Positions 1 to 5,290 of a DNA stretch of 6,948 bases are shown here, in pieces. This DNA is from Rhodobacteraceae bacterium UBA6236. Its GTDB lineage: Bacteria > Pseudomonadota > Alphaproteobacteria > Rhodobacterales > Rhodobacteraceae. Both the position numbers and the translations under genes were made by a program. The stretch is taken from assembly GCA_002440945.1 (NCBI GenBank), contig DJWG01000054.1, positions 1-6,948 on the forward strand. Reading direction: 5' to 3'. Below the pieces are notes generated by a model. The model did not search any database. It saw nothing but the letters and a program-made list of their open reading frames with translations, and was not told the origin of the DNA. Position 1 is the stretch's first letter, and each line of letters opens with the position of its first letter.

Positions 1-426
1 TTCGGCAAGGCGATCTGGGACATCACCGGCAAGGGCGTCAGCGTCGACATGGTCTTCGAACACCCCGGTGAATCAACCTTCCCGGTGTCGGCGCTGGTCT
101 GCAAGAAGGGCGGCATGGTCGTCATCTGCGCAGGCACGAGCGGTTTCAACTGCACCTTCGACGTGCGCTACATGTGGATGCACCAGAAGCGTCTGCAGGG
201 ATCGCACTTCGCCCACCTGAAACAGGCGGCGGCGGCGAACCGGCTGATGCTGGAACGGCGGCTTGACCCCTGCATGTCCGAGGTCTTCCCCTGGGCCGAA
301 ATCCCGCAGGCGCATATGAAGATGCTGAAGAACCAGCATAAACCGGGCAACATGGCGGTTCTGATCCAGGCCCCGCGCACCGGCCTGCGCACCTTCGAGG
401 ACGCGCTTGAGGCTGGTCGGCGCTGA
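1..426 (+). CDS. ccr: Crotonyl-CoA carboxylase/reductase, C-terminal part (5' end outside window)
   Basis: The frame is open from the first base and encodes the last 141 residues before a TGA. Crotonyl-CoA carboxylase/reductase carries out the NADPH-dependent reductive carboxylation of crotonyl-CoA to ethylmalonyl-CoA, the signature cytosolic step of the ethylmalonyl-CoA pathway for acetyl-CoA assimilation. The segment is the end of the Rossmann-type MDR (zinc-less alcohol dehydrogenase-like) nucleotide-binding domain and the return to the catalytic domain. Recognisable pieces are FEHPGESTFPVS (residues 19-30 of the fragment), the GGMVVICAGTSGFNCTFDVR strand-loop, and MWMHQKRLQGSHFA, whose His probably corresponds to a residue known to help bind CO2 in characterised enzymes. 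The C-terminal HKPGNMAVLIQAPRTGLRT is also typical. Full-length enzymes are about 430 residues, so roughly two thirds lie upstream. A strong terminator follows immediately, so ccr is the last gene of its unit. Family assignment is from recognition of the sequence. Confidence 0.95.
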   Translation, partial: FGKAIWDITGKGVSVDMVFEHPGESTFPVSALVCKKGGMVVICAGTSGFNCTFDVRYMWMHQKRLQGSHFAHLKQAAAANRLMLERRLDPCMSEVFPWAEIPQAHMKMLKNQHKPGNMAVLIQAPRTGLRTFEDALEAGRR

Positions 427-449
427 GGCTCCAACCAGTTCTGCGACAG

Positions 450-480
450 ATACCTGCGCCCGCAAGGGCGCAGGTATTTT
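450..480 (+). terminator. Intrinsic terminator of ccr
   Basis: A perfect 12-bp inverted repeat (ATACCTGCGCCC at 450-461, GGGCGCAGGTAT at 466-477) encloses a GCAA loop, a GNRA tetraloop that stabilises RNA hairpins. A run of four T (477-480) follows, then CAATTT. The stem starts 24 nt after the ccr stop codon. The GC-rich stem, stable loop and T-run make this a textbook Rho-independent terminator on the plus strand. On the minus strand the stem would be followed by few T residues, so it is probably one-directional. Confidence 0.9.
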
Positions 481-521
481 CAATTTGAATCATCTTCTCC
501 GGGCGGCCGATCCTCTGCAGG

Positions 522-550
522 TTGACAGACCGGGTGGGCGGATGATCTGG
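522..550 (+). promoter_or_regulatory. Possible promoter for the small gene and helicase
   Basis: TTGACA at 522-527 matches the sigma-70 -35 consensus exactly. It lies just downstream of the ccr terminator and upstream of the next plus-strand genes, where a promoter is expected. The -10 partner is poor: the 17-bp-spaced hexamer is ATCTGG (545-550), and TGATCT (543-548) is a weak alternative. Transcription from here would begin near 557 and favours the GTG at 602 over the ATG at 542 as the next start. The box alone is suggestive only. Confidence 0.3.
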
Positions 551-601
551 AAATCTTGCAGACAGGGCCAGCAGCCCGGTCCAGCAAGGGATACGACTGC
601 T

Positions 602-796
602 GTGACGCCACATCACTGGATCATCGAGGTCCTCACCGATCTGCAAGGCTTCGCGCTTCAGAACGACATGCCCGATCTGGCGCGGCACCTTGAACAGACG
701 CTGGACCTGGCCACACGGGAACTGGCGCGGCTGGGCAACCCGGTCGAGGACATCGCGCCCAAGGGGATCGGGTGTTGCGGCCAGTCTGGCGGTTGA
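602..796 (+). CDS. Uncharacterised 64-aa protein
   Basis: I chose the GTG at 602. It has an AAGGGA ribosome-binding-like site at 586-591, and the resulting N-terminus, MTPHHWIIEVLTDLQGFA, resembles small Rhodobacterales hypothetical proteins as I remember them. The frame is open further upstream (an ATG at 542, and back across the terminator), but those longer versions add a low-complexity, unconvincing stretch. The protein has an amphipathic, probably helical core of residues 6-44 (WIIEVLTDLQGFALQNDMPDLARHLEQTLDLATREL), with regular Leu/Ile/Ala spacing that suggests a two-helix hairpin or dimerising coil. The tail is Gly-rich and contains a Cys pair (residues 58-59). There is no signal peptide or membrane segment, so it is probably cytosolic. 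Its stop is 49 nt before the helicase start on the same strand, so the two may be co-transcribed. The function is unknown and I do not assign one. It could conceivably be a non-coding open frame, but the hydrophobic pattern argues against that. Confidence 0.68.
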   Translation: MTPHHWIIEVLTDLQGFALQNDMPDLARHLEQTLDLATRELARLGNPVEDIAPKGIGCCGQSGG

Positions 797-845
797 CCCA
801 GATCGCCTCTGGAAAGCTTCCGCCCGCACCATTAGGGTCGCGCGC

Positions 846-2375
846 ATGTCCTTGCCCGCGATCAGTTTCTCGGAAGATCAGGCCGAAGCCTGGGATCGCG
901 TCGCGGATCTGCTGCGGGGCGCTGGTGTCGATATTCTTGACGGCACATTGACGCCCGAGGCCACGGGCGCATCTGCGGTCTTGGCGGTGCTGGGGAAAGC
1001 CGGGTCGGGCAAGACGCTTCTGCTGGCGGAACTGACCAAGGCGCTGGCGGCCGCGGGGGTTGAAACGGTATCGGGCGATTACGAAGGCAAGCGCCGCAAG
1101 GAACGCCGGACGCTGGCCATCCTTGCGCCGACGAACAAGGCCGCGAGCGTGCTGCGCAACCGCGGCGTTCCGGCGACCACCATCCACCGCATCCTTTACA
1201 CGCCGGTCTACGACCCCGAATACGAACGCATCGCCGAATGGCTGGCCGGAACCGGCGACCGGCCGGAAATCGAAGGGCTGACCGACCTGGCGCTTGACCG
1301 CGCGAAGGCCTTCTTCGATCAGGTGAAGTCGATCCCCGGCGCGCTGGCGGCGGCGGGTCTGCGCGGATCGGATTTCATCCTGGGCTGGAAGCGCCGCGAA
1401 GATCCGCTTGACATCGGATTTGTCGACGAAAGCTCGATGCTGGACCAGCGGCAGTTCGATGACCTGCGCGAGATCTTCCCGACGCTGGTGCTGTTCGGCG
1501 ATCCGGCGCAGCTGGCCCCGGTGGGCCAGTCGGGCGAGATGGTCTTTGACAAGCTGCCCGCCAGCAAGCGGCTGGAACTGCACCGCGTCCACCGGCAGGA
1601 AGCCGACAGCCCGATCCTTGACCTTGCCCATGCGCTGGGCGATCCGGCGCTGGAATTCGAAAGTTTCGAAGACATGGTCCGTGACGCCGCCCGCCGCGAC
1701 GACCGCGTCGTCTGGGCCGAGCGGGTCGAAGCCGGGCTGATGGCGCGTTCGCCGGTGCTGGTCTGGCGCAACCAGACACGCATCCGGTTGATCCAGGCCT
1801 TCCGGTCCGCCTATGGCGCGCCCGAGGATGAGCTTCTGCCCGGCGAGCCGCTGATCTGCGACGGCATCGAACTGCCGCTCAAACACCGCAAGAAGCGCAT
1901 CGACCTTGAGGCGCGGGGGCTTATCAAGGGCGCGCAGGTCATCTACCTGGGGCCGGGGCGCAAGCCCGGCTTTTCGCGGCTGCATGTGGTGGGGGCGGAA
2001 GATCCGAACTTGTCTGCCGCCTCGATCATCAAGATCGAGCGCCCGGACGAGGAGGAACCCTTCATCCCCTTCGCGGCCCGGATGGGCGCAGCCTTCCTGC
2101 ATGGCGCAGCGGTGACGATCCACAAGGCGCAGGGGTCACAATGGGACACGGTGCAGGTCTTCGCGCCCGATCTTTACGCGGCCTTCCGCGCCGGCCGGTC
2201 CGAAGCGGGCGCGCCGCTGTGGAAGCGTCTGGCCTATGTGGCGATCACCCGGGCGCAGACCCGGCTGATGTGGGTGGTGCGGAACCGGCTGGCGCGCCCC
2301 AACGCGCCGCTTGGGACCGAGGATCTGCCGAAAGGGGCGGCGCCGCTGAGCCTCGCCCCCGACGAAGAGCTGTGA
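846..2375 (+). CDS. Superfamily 1B DNA helicase, RecD/Dda-like ATPase
   Basis: This 509-residue protein carries the full set of superfamily 1 helicase motifs: Walker A GKAGSGKT (50-57), motif Ia APTNKAA (94-100) followed by TTIHRIL, Walker B VDES (193-196), motif III GDPAQLAPVG (218-227), motif IV-like VWRNQTR (306-312), motif V TIHKAQGSQWD (424-434) and motif VI AYVAITRAQTRL (463-474). The order and spacing match 5'-3' SF1B helicases (RecD2, Dda, Pif1-like), with a UvrD_C_2-type end at about 418-478. There is no long N-terminal domain as in RecD2, so it is compact like phage T4 Dda. About 65 residues (120-188) are inserted between motif Ia and Walker B. By family it unwinds DNA using ATP in repair, recombination or replication restart; the substrate is not shown. 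The frame is open upstream to 690, but the ATG at 846 gives the conserved N-terminus ISFSEDQAEAWDRV. An AGGGT lies a few bases before it. Often annotated as an AAA-family ATPase or RecD-like helicase. Confidence 0.94.
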   Translation: MSLPAISFSEDQAEAWDRVADLLRGAGVDILDGTLTPEATGASAVLAVLGKAGSGKTLLLAELTKALAAAGVETVSGDYEGKRRKERRTLAILAPTNKAASVLRNRGVPATTIHRILYTPVYDPEYERIAEWLAGTGDRPEIEGLTDLALDRAKAFFDQVKSIPGALAAAGLRGSDFILGWKRREDPLDIGFVDESSMLDQRQFDDLREIFPTLVLFGDPAQLAPVGQSGEMVFDKLPASKRLELHRVHRQEADSPILDLAHALGDPALEFESFEDMVRDAARRDDRVVWAERVEAGLMARSPVLVWRNQTRIRLIQAFRSAYGAPEDELLPGEPLICDGIELPLKHRKKRIDLEARGLIKGAQVIYLGPGRKPGFSRLHVVGAEDPNLSAASIIKIERPDEEEPFIPFAARMGAAFLHGAAVTIHKAQGSQWDTVQVFAPDLYAAFRAGRSEAGAPLWKRLAYVAITRAQTRLMWVVRNRLARPNAPLGTEDLPKGAAPLSLAPDEEL

Positions 2376-2377
2376 CG

Positions 2378-2412
2378 CCGCCGGCGGATTGAGTATTTGG
2401 GCAAAGAAGAAA
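2378..2412. repeat. Putative dispersed Rhodobacterales intergenic motif
   Basis: Directly after the helicase stop is the 10-bp palindrome CCGCCGGCGG (2378-2387), followed by GAGTATTTGGGCAAAGAAG (2391-2409). From memory, close variants of this arrangement (a GC-rich palindrome, then a GAGTATTT-type segment with an A/G-rich tail) recur after stop codons in many Rhodobacterales genomes. There is only one copy in this window, so its repeat nature cannot be shown here. The palindrome has no loop and no T-run, so it is not a standard terminator. Confidence 0.35.
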
Positions 2413-2426
2413 CCAAGTTCGCGCTT

Positions 2427-2453
2427 TTGCCGGATAAGCCGGGGCGCTAGCTT
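2427..2453 (+). promoter_or_regulatory. Possible promoter of the RAM-domain/SDR pair
   Basis: TTGCCG (2427-2432) matches four of six -35 consensus positions. TAGCTT (2448-2453) keeps the first, second and last bases of the -10 consensus. The spacer is 15 bp, which is short. Transcription would start near 2460, just before the GGAGG ribosome-binding site at 2465-2469. Position is right for a promoter in this 101-bp spacer, but the match is weak. Confidence 0.3.
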
Positions 2454-2476
2454 GGGCATCAAACGGAGGTTGTGCC

Positions 2477-2713
2477 ATGCGTTGCGTTTTCGTCCAGTTC
2501 CGCTGCCTGCCGGGCAAGACCTATGAGGTTGCGGACGCGATCTATGACCGCGAGGTCGTGAGCGAGCTTTATTCGACCAGTGGTGAATATGACCTGATCG
2601 CCAAGATCTATATCCCGGACGAGGCGGACGTCGGCCATTGGCTGAACGAAAAGCTGTTCGATATTCCCGGCATCAGCCGCACCCTGACCACGATGACCTT
2701 CCGGGCGTTCTGA
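2477..2713 (+). CDS. Stand-alone Lrp/AsnC ligand-binding (RAM) domain protein
   Basis: This is a 78-residue protein corresponding to the C-terminal RAM/AsnC_trans_reg domain of Lrp-family regulators, without the helix-turn-helix DNA-binding half. The beta-alpha-beta-beta-alpha-beta pattern is visible: strand CVFVQFRC (3-10), helix around KTYEVADAIYDR, strand VVSELYSTSG, then the G-x-YDLIAKIYI strand (37-46) that includes the family's G-x-YD signature, a helix through VGHWLNEKL, and the final strand TLTTMTFRAF. In full-length Lrp proteins this domain binds amino acids or related small molecules at an oligomer interface. Stand-alone versions are known to form oligomers and may sense ligands or modulate partner proteins; the ligand here is unknown. 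The start is firm: GGAGG at 2465-2469 lies 7 nt before the ATG. The stop overlaps the start of the SDR gene (TGATG), implying co-transcription and translational coupling. It cannot bind DNA by the usual Lrp mechanism. Confidence 0.93.
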   Translation: MRCVFVQFRCLPGKTYEVADAIYDREVVSELYSTSGEYDLIAKIYIPDEADVGHWLNEKLFDIPGISRTLTTMTFRAF

Positions 2714-3447
2714 TGCGCGTCGCCGTTGTGACCGGAGCTAGCAGCGGCATCGGCCGCGCCGTGGCGGAGCGGCTGTTGTCAGAGGGTTGGGCGGTGGCCG
2801 CGCTGGCGCGCCGCGCGGACCGGCTGACCGAGCTTTGCCGCGGGCGGCCGGGCGCCTTGGCGCTTGCCTGTGATGTGGCCGATCCGCAGGCGGTCGAGGC
2901 CGCGTTCGACCGGGTGGTCGGGACATGGGGGCGCATCGACCTTCTGTTCAACAACGCGGGCATCTTCCCGCGCCCCGGCCTGATCGACGAAACCGCGACC
3001 GAGGATTGGCTGCGCGCGGTGTCCGTAAATCTTTCCGGCATGTTCTTCTGCGCCCGCGCCGCCTTTGGCCGAATGCGCCGGCAGGAGCCGCAGGGCGGAC
3101 GGATCATCAACAACGGTTCGGTATCGGCCCGGGCGCCAAGGCCGGGGGCCGTCTGTTACACGGCGACGAAACACGGCGTCACCGGCCTCACCCGGCAGCT
3201 GGCGCTGGATGGGCGGCCCTTCGGGATTGCCTGCGGGCAGGTCGACATCGGCAATGTCGGGTCTGACCTGTCGGACCAGATCGGGCGAGGCGTTCCCCAG
3301 GCGGATGGCAGCATCCGGGCCGAGCCGATGATGGCGATGACCGATGTGGTGGATGCGGTGATGCTGATGGCGGGGATGCCGTCTTCGGCCAATGTGCTGG
3401 ACATGACGGTGATGGCCACGACCATGCCGCTGGTCGGGCGCGGCTGA
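2713..3447 (+). CDS. SDR family NAD(P)-dependent oxidoreductase
   Basis: This 244-residue classical short-chain dehydrogenase/reductase has the cofactor motif TGASSGIG (7-14), acidic D54 after the third strand, NNAG (80-83), and the tetrad N106, S136, Y149 and K153 (YTATK). ARR at 32-34, after the second strand, hints at NADP(H) preference. By family it is a cytosolic Rossmann enzyme that oxidises or reduces an alcohol/carbonyl; the substrate cannot be told from sequence. The usual Pro-Gly after the active-site helix is replaced by CGQVDIGN (174-181), a variant I recall from a subset of SDRs. The C-terminal MPSSANVLDMTVMAT is the usual dimer-interface strand region. The ATG at 2713 overlaps the TGA of the upstream RAM-domain gene. 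There is no clear ribosome-binding site, which fits translational coupling. The frame is open back to 2638, but that extension overlaps the upstream gene and is not SDR-like. The gene ends 2 nt from the convergent TIGR02186 gene. Confidence 0.95.
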   Translation: MRVAVVTGASSGIGRAVAERLLSEGWAVAALARRADRLTELCRGRPGALALACDVADPQAVEAAFDRVVGTWGRIDLLFNNAGIFPRPGLIDETATEDWLRAVSVNLSGMFFCARAAFGRMRRQEPQGGRIINNGSVSARAPRPGAVCYTATKHGVTGLTRQLALDGRPFGIACGQVDIGNVGSDLSDQIGRGVPQADGSIRAEPMMAMTDVVDAVMLMAGMPSSANVLDMTVMATTMPLVGRG

Positions 3448-3449
3448 TC

Positions 3450-4220
3450 TCAGGCCCGGATGTAGCGGAAGATCGCGGCGGCGGCCCAGCCCGCGAAGCC
3501 CGCGATCACAAGCGACAGCACACCGTAGAATTCGGATTGCTGTTCGGCGGTATTGGCGAGCCAGCGTTCCAGCCCGACGCGGCGGACGAAGATGGTTTCG
3601 ACTTCCTCGTCCAGCAGCGTCTTGTCGCGGTAAAGCAGGATGCGGACGCGGTAGTTGCCTTCGACCAGGTTGGCAGGCAGCGCGAAGTTGGCACGAAAGA
3701 GCGTATCCTCGACGATGTCGACGGCACCTTCCGACATCCGATAAAGGCCCTCCTGGGTGCGAAGGCGGATCAGCGCTTCGGAAAAGGCCGCCGAATCGAG
3801 CACGGTCGATGGCGCGCCGACCGAACGGATCGCAGTCGGGATCGTGATGCGGCGGCGCAGGTCTTCGGTATGGGTCAGGATGGTGCCGATGGGGGCGCTG
3901 GTGGCGACGGCGTAATAGGTGGGGGCGCTGTCCACCTCGACCTTGTCGCGGTTGATCCAGATCCCGGCTGTATTGCCCTTGCGCCGCACCGTCACCGGCA
4001 GCGCGGGGCCTTCCAGCGTCACGATGATCTTGAGAGGCGCGCCACCCGGTTCCGGCGCGTTCCGCTTGACCGCACCATAGATCAGGATCTGCGAGCCGCT
4101 GAACTGCGCGGTGATCGAGATGCGGTTCTGGCTGAGGCCCGCGACGACCTCTTCGGCGGCCTGAAGGGGCAGCGCGAAAAGCGCCAGGAGCAGGGCAAGG
4201 GTGGCAAGGACCGGCTTCAT
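3450..4220 (-). CDS. TIGR02186/Alph_Pro_TM family membrane-anchored periplasmic protein
   Basis: This 256-residue protein begins with a clear Sec signal peptide (MKPVLATLALLLALFALPLQAAEE, residues 1-24), with likely cleavage after the Ala residues at 21-22. A mostly beta-strand soluble region of about 205 residues follows, for example ISITAQFSGSQILIYGAV (34-51) and KIIVTLEGPALPVTVRRKGNTAGIWIN (64-90). The C-terminal transmembrane helix at about 232-251 (FYGVLSLVIAGFAGWAAAAIF) is followed by RYIRA. The topology puts the main domain in the periplasm with a short cytoplasmic end. The sequence matches, by recognition, the alphaproteobacterial TIGR02186 / putative transmembrane protein family, whose function is not established to my knowledge. 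Its ATG overlaps the TGA of the upstream TauE/SafE exporter (ATGA), and a G-rich stretch just upstream (TGGGGG) may serve as ribosome-binding site. The coupling suggests it works with the exporter, perhaps as a periplasmic accessory subunit; that is inference. Confidence 0.92.
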   Translation of the reverse strand: MKPVLATLALLLALFALPLQAAEEVVAGLSQNRISITAQFSGSQILIYGAVKRNAPEPGGAPLKIIVTLEGPALPVTVRRKGNTAGIWINRDKVEVDSAPTYYAVATSAPIGTILTHTEDLRRRITIPTAIRSVGAPSTVLDSAAFSEALIRLRTQEGLYRMSEGAVDIVEDTLFRANFALPANLVEGNYRVRILLYRDKTLLDEEVETIFVRRVGLERWLANTAEQQSEFYGVLSLVIAGFAGWAAAAIFRYIRA

Positions 4221-5134
4221 CTGCGCCCCCAGGCCAGAGAATAAAGTTCGGATGGTTCGACAACCAGATCGAAGGTCATCTTGACGGCAACGACCAGCAC
4301 CAGCGAGGCCAGAAGGATGCGCATCTGTTCGGCCTTGAGCTTGGCGCCCAGTTGCGACCCGACCTGCGCGCCGATCACGCCGCCGAGGATCAGGATGACG
4401 GCCAGCACCATGTCGACCGACTGGTTCGTCACCGCATGCATGAAGGTGGTGAAGGCCGAGACGAAGCAGATCTGGAAGAGGGAGGTTCCGATGACCACTT
4501 TCCCCGGCATGCCCAGAAGATAGATCATCGCCGGCACCATCACGAAGCCGCCGCCCACGCCCATGATCGCCGACATCACGCCGACGCCGAAGCCCACCAG
4601 CAAGGGCGGGATGACCGAGATGTAAAGCCCCGAGGCGCGGAACTTGATCTTCATCGGCCCGCCATGCACCCAGCTGTGCTGGCGGCGCTGGGCGGTGATG
4701 GCCGGGTTGCGCCGCGCGCGGTTCATGGCGCGCAGGCTTTCCTGCATCATCAGGATCCCGATCGACCCCAGCATCGCCACATAGGACAGCTGGATCACCA
4801 GGTCGATCTGGCCCAGCCGTGTCAGCAGGTTGAACAGCCAGATGCCGCCCGCCGATCCGACCAGGCCACCAATCAGCAGCACCGTTCCCATGCGGAAGTC
4901 GACGCCCTTGCGGCGCATATGCGCCAAAACGCCAGACACCGACGAGGCGACGACCTGGTTGGCACCCGTCGCCACCGCCACGCCGGGCGGGACGCCGATC
5001 AGCATCAGCAGCGGTGTGATCAGGAAGCCGCCACCCACGCCGAACATCCCCGACAACAGCCCGACGATGCCGCCAAGACCGACGAGAAGAAAGATATTGA
5101 CCGACACCTCGGCTATGGGGAGGTAGATCTGCAT
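4217..5134 (-). CDS. Sulfite exporter TauE/SafE family permease
   Basis: This 305-residue polytopic inner-membrane protein of the TauE/SafE (DUF81) family has about eight hydrophobic segments in two related halves. Each half opens with the family signature: SGMFGVGGGFLITPLL (28-43) and SAIMGVGGGFVMVPAM (188-203). A basic loop (about 134-168, RAMNRARRNPAITAQRRQ) lies between the halves and is probably cytoplasmic by the positive-inside rule. Family members export small anions such as sulfite, sulfoacetate or other organosulfur compounds; the substrate is not shown here. I chose the ATG at 5134 because MQIYLPIAEVSVN is the N-terminus I recognise from relatives. An in-frame TTG at 5167 would add 11 hydrophilic residues. 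Neither has a good ribosome-binding site, so the start is the least certain part. Its TGA overlaps the ATG of the TIGR02186 gene, forming a two-gene unit. Confidence 0.92.
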   Translation of the reverse strand: MQIYLPIAEVSVNIFLLVGLGGIVGLLSGMFGVGGGFLITPLLMLIGVPPGVAVATGANQVVASSVSGVLAHMRRKGVDFRMGTVLLIGGLVGSAGGIWLFNLLTRLGQIDLVIQLSYVAMLGSIGILMMQESLRAMNRARRNPAITAQRRQHSWVHGGPMKIKFRASGLYISVIPPLLVGFGVGVMSAIMGVGGGFVMVPAMIYLLGMPGKVVIGTSLFQICFVSAFTTFMHAVTNQSVDMVLAVILILGGVIGAQVGSQLGAKLKAEQMRILLASLVLVVAVKMTFDLVVEPSELYSLAWGRR

Positions 5135-5164
5135 GGGTCCGGGCGCCAGTGGGTGGATATTCCC

Positions 5165-5183
5165 CAAGCCTTGCGCAGGCTTG
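5165..5183. repeat. Inverted repeat upstream of the tauE-like gene, possible operator
   Basis: CAAGCC (5165-5170) and GGCTTG (5178-5183) form a perfect 6-bp inverted repeat separated by TTGCGCA, giving a 19-bp near-palindrome. It is 31 bp upstream of the ATG at 5134. On the minus strand a TTGACT (-35-like, 5196-5191) precedes it, so the repeat would cover the -10 region of a putative promoter, where a repressor would bind. The -10 itself is poor (AAGGCT or CAAGGC). The operator role is a guess. Confidence 0.3.
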
Positions 5184-5255
5184 CGGACGAAGTCAAACCT
5201 CAGGGCGCCTTATCGCAGGGACGTGAGAAAATGTCTCTGGACCTGTTCCAGCTTT

Positions 5256-5275
5256 GTCGCACTCGGGGGTGCGAC
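5256..5275 (-). terminator. Hairpin downstream of the ABC permease genes, possible terminator
   Basis: GTCGCAC and GTGCGAC form a 7-bp inverted repeat around a 6-nt loop, starting 15 nt after the stop of the second permease. Its location suits termination of the ABC transporter transcript before the tauE-like gene. However, on the minus strand it is followed by AAAGC rather than a T-run. It may act as a 3' stabilising hairpin or a Rho-assisted site, or be an operator for the downstream gene. A weaker dyad CTGGA-N5-TCCAG lies at 5237-5251. Confidence 0.35.
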
Positions 5276-5290
5276 GGGATCTGCCATGCG

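Noticed and set aside
407..601. Longer version of the small protein beginning near 407 or at the ATG at 542
   Set aside because: The longest form overlaps the end of ccr and its terminator hairpin. The ATG at 542 lies inside the putative promoter, and neither extension resembles a structured protein; the GTG at 602 has a better upstream site.
633..2123. 496-codon minus-strand open frame opposite the helicase
   Set aside because: The plus-strand helicase has all its motifs in order; the antisense product is Arg/Gln/Asp-rich and unstructured in appearance. High GC explains the absence of stops.
3471..3507. GATCGCGG / CCGCGATC inverted repeat just past the SDR stop as a terminator
   Set aside because: The 21-nt loop, lack of a T-run and its place in Ala/Gly/Ile codons of the TIGR02186 membrane helix make chance the simpler explanation.
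2779..4263. 494-codon open frame on the minus strand across the SDR and TIGR02186 genes
   Set aside because: It runs antisense to the SDR and out of frame through the TIGR02186 gene. The product is Arg/Pro/His-rich with no recognisable motif.
5231..5290. Short plus-strand open frame beginning MSLDLFQLCRTRGCDGIC in the 5135-5290 gap
   Set aside because: It has no independent end in the gap and runs straight into the antisense of the permease gene; it shows no family resemblance.
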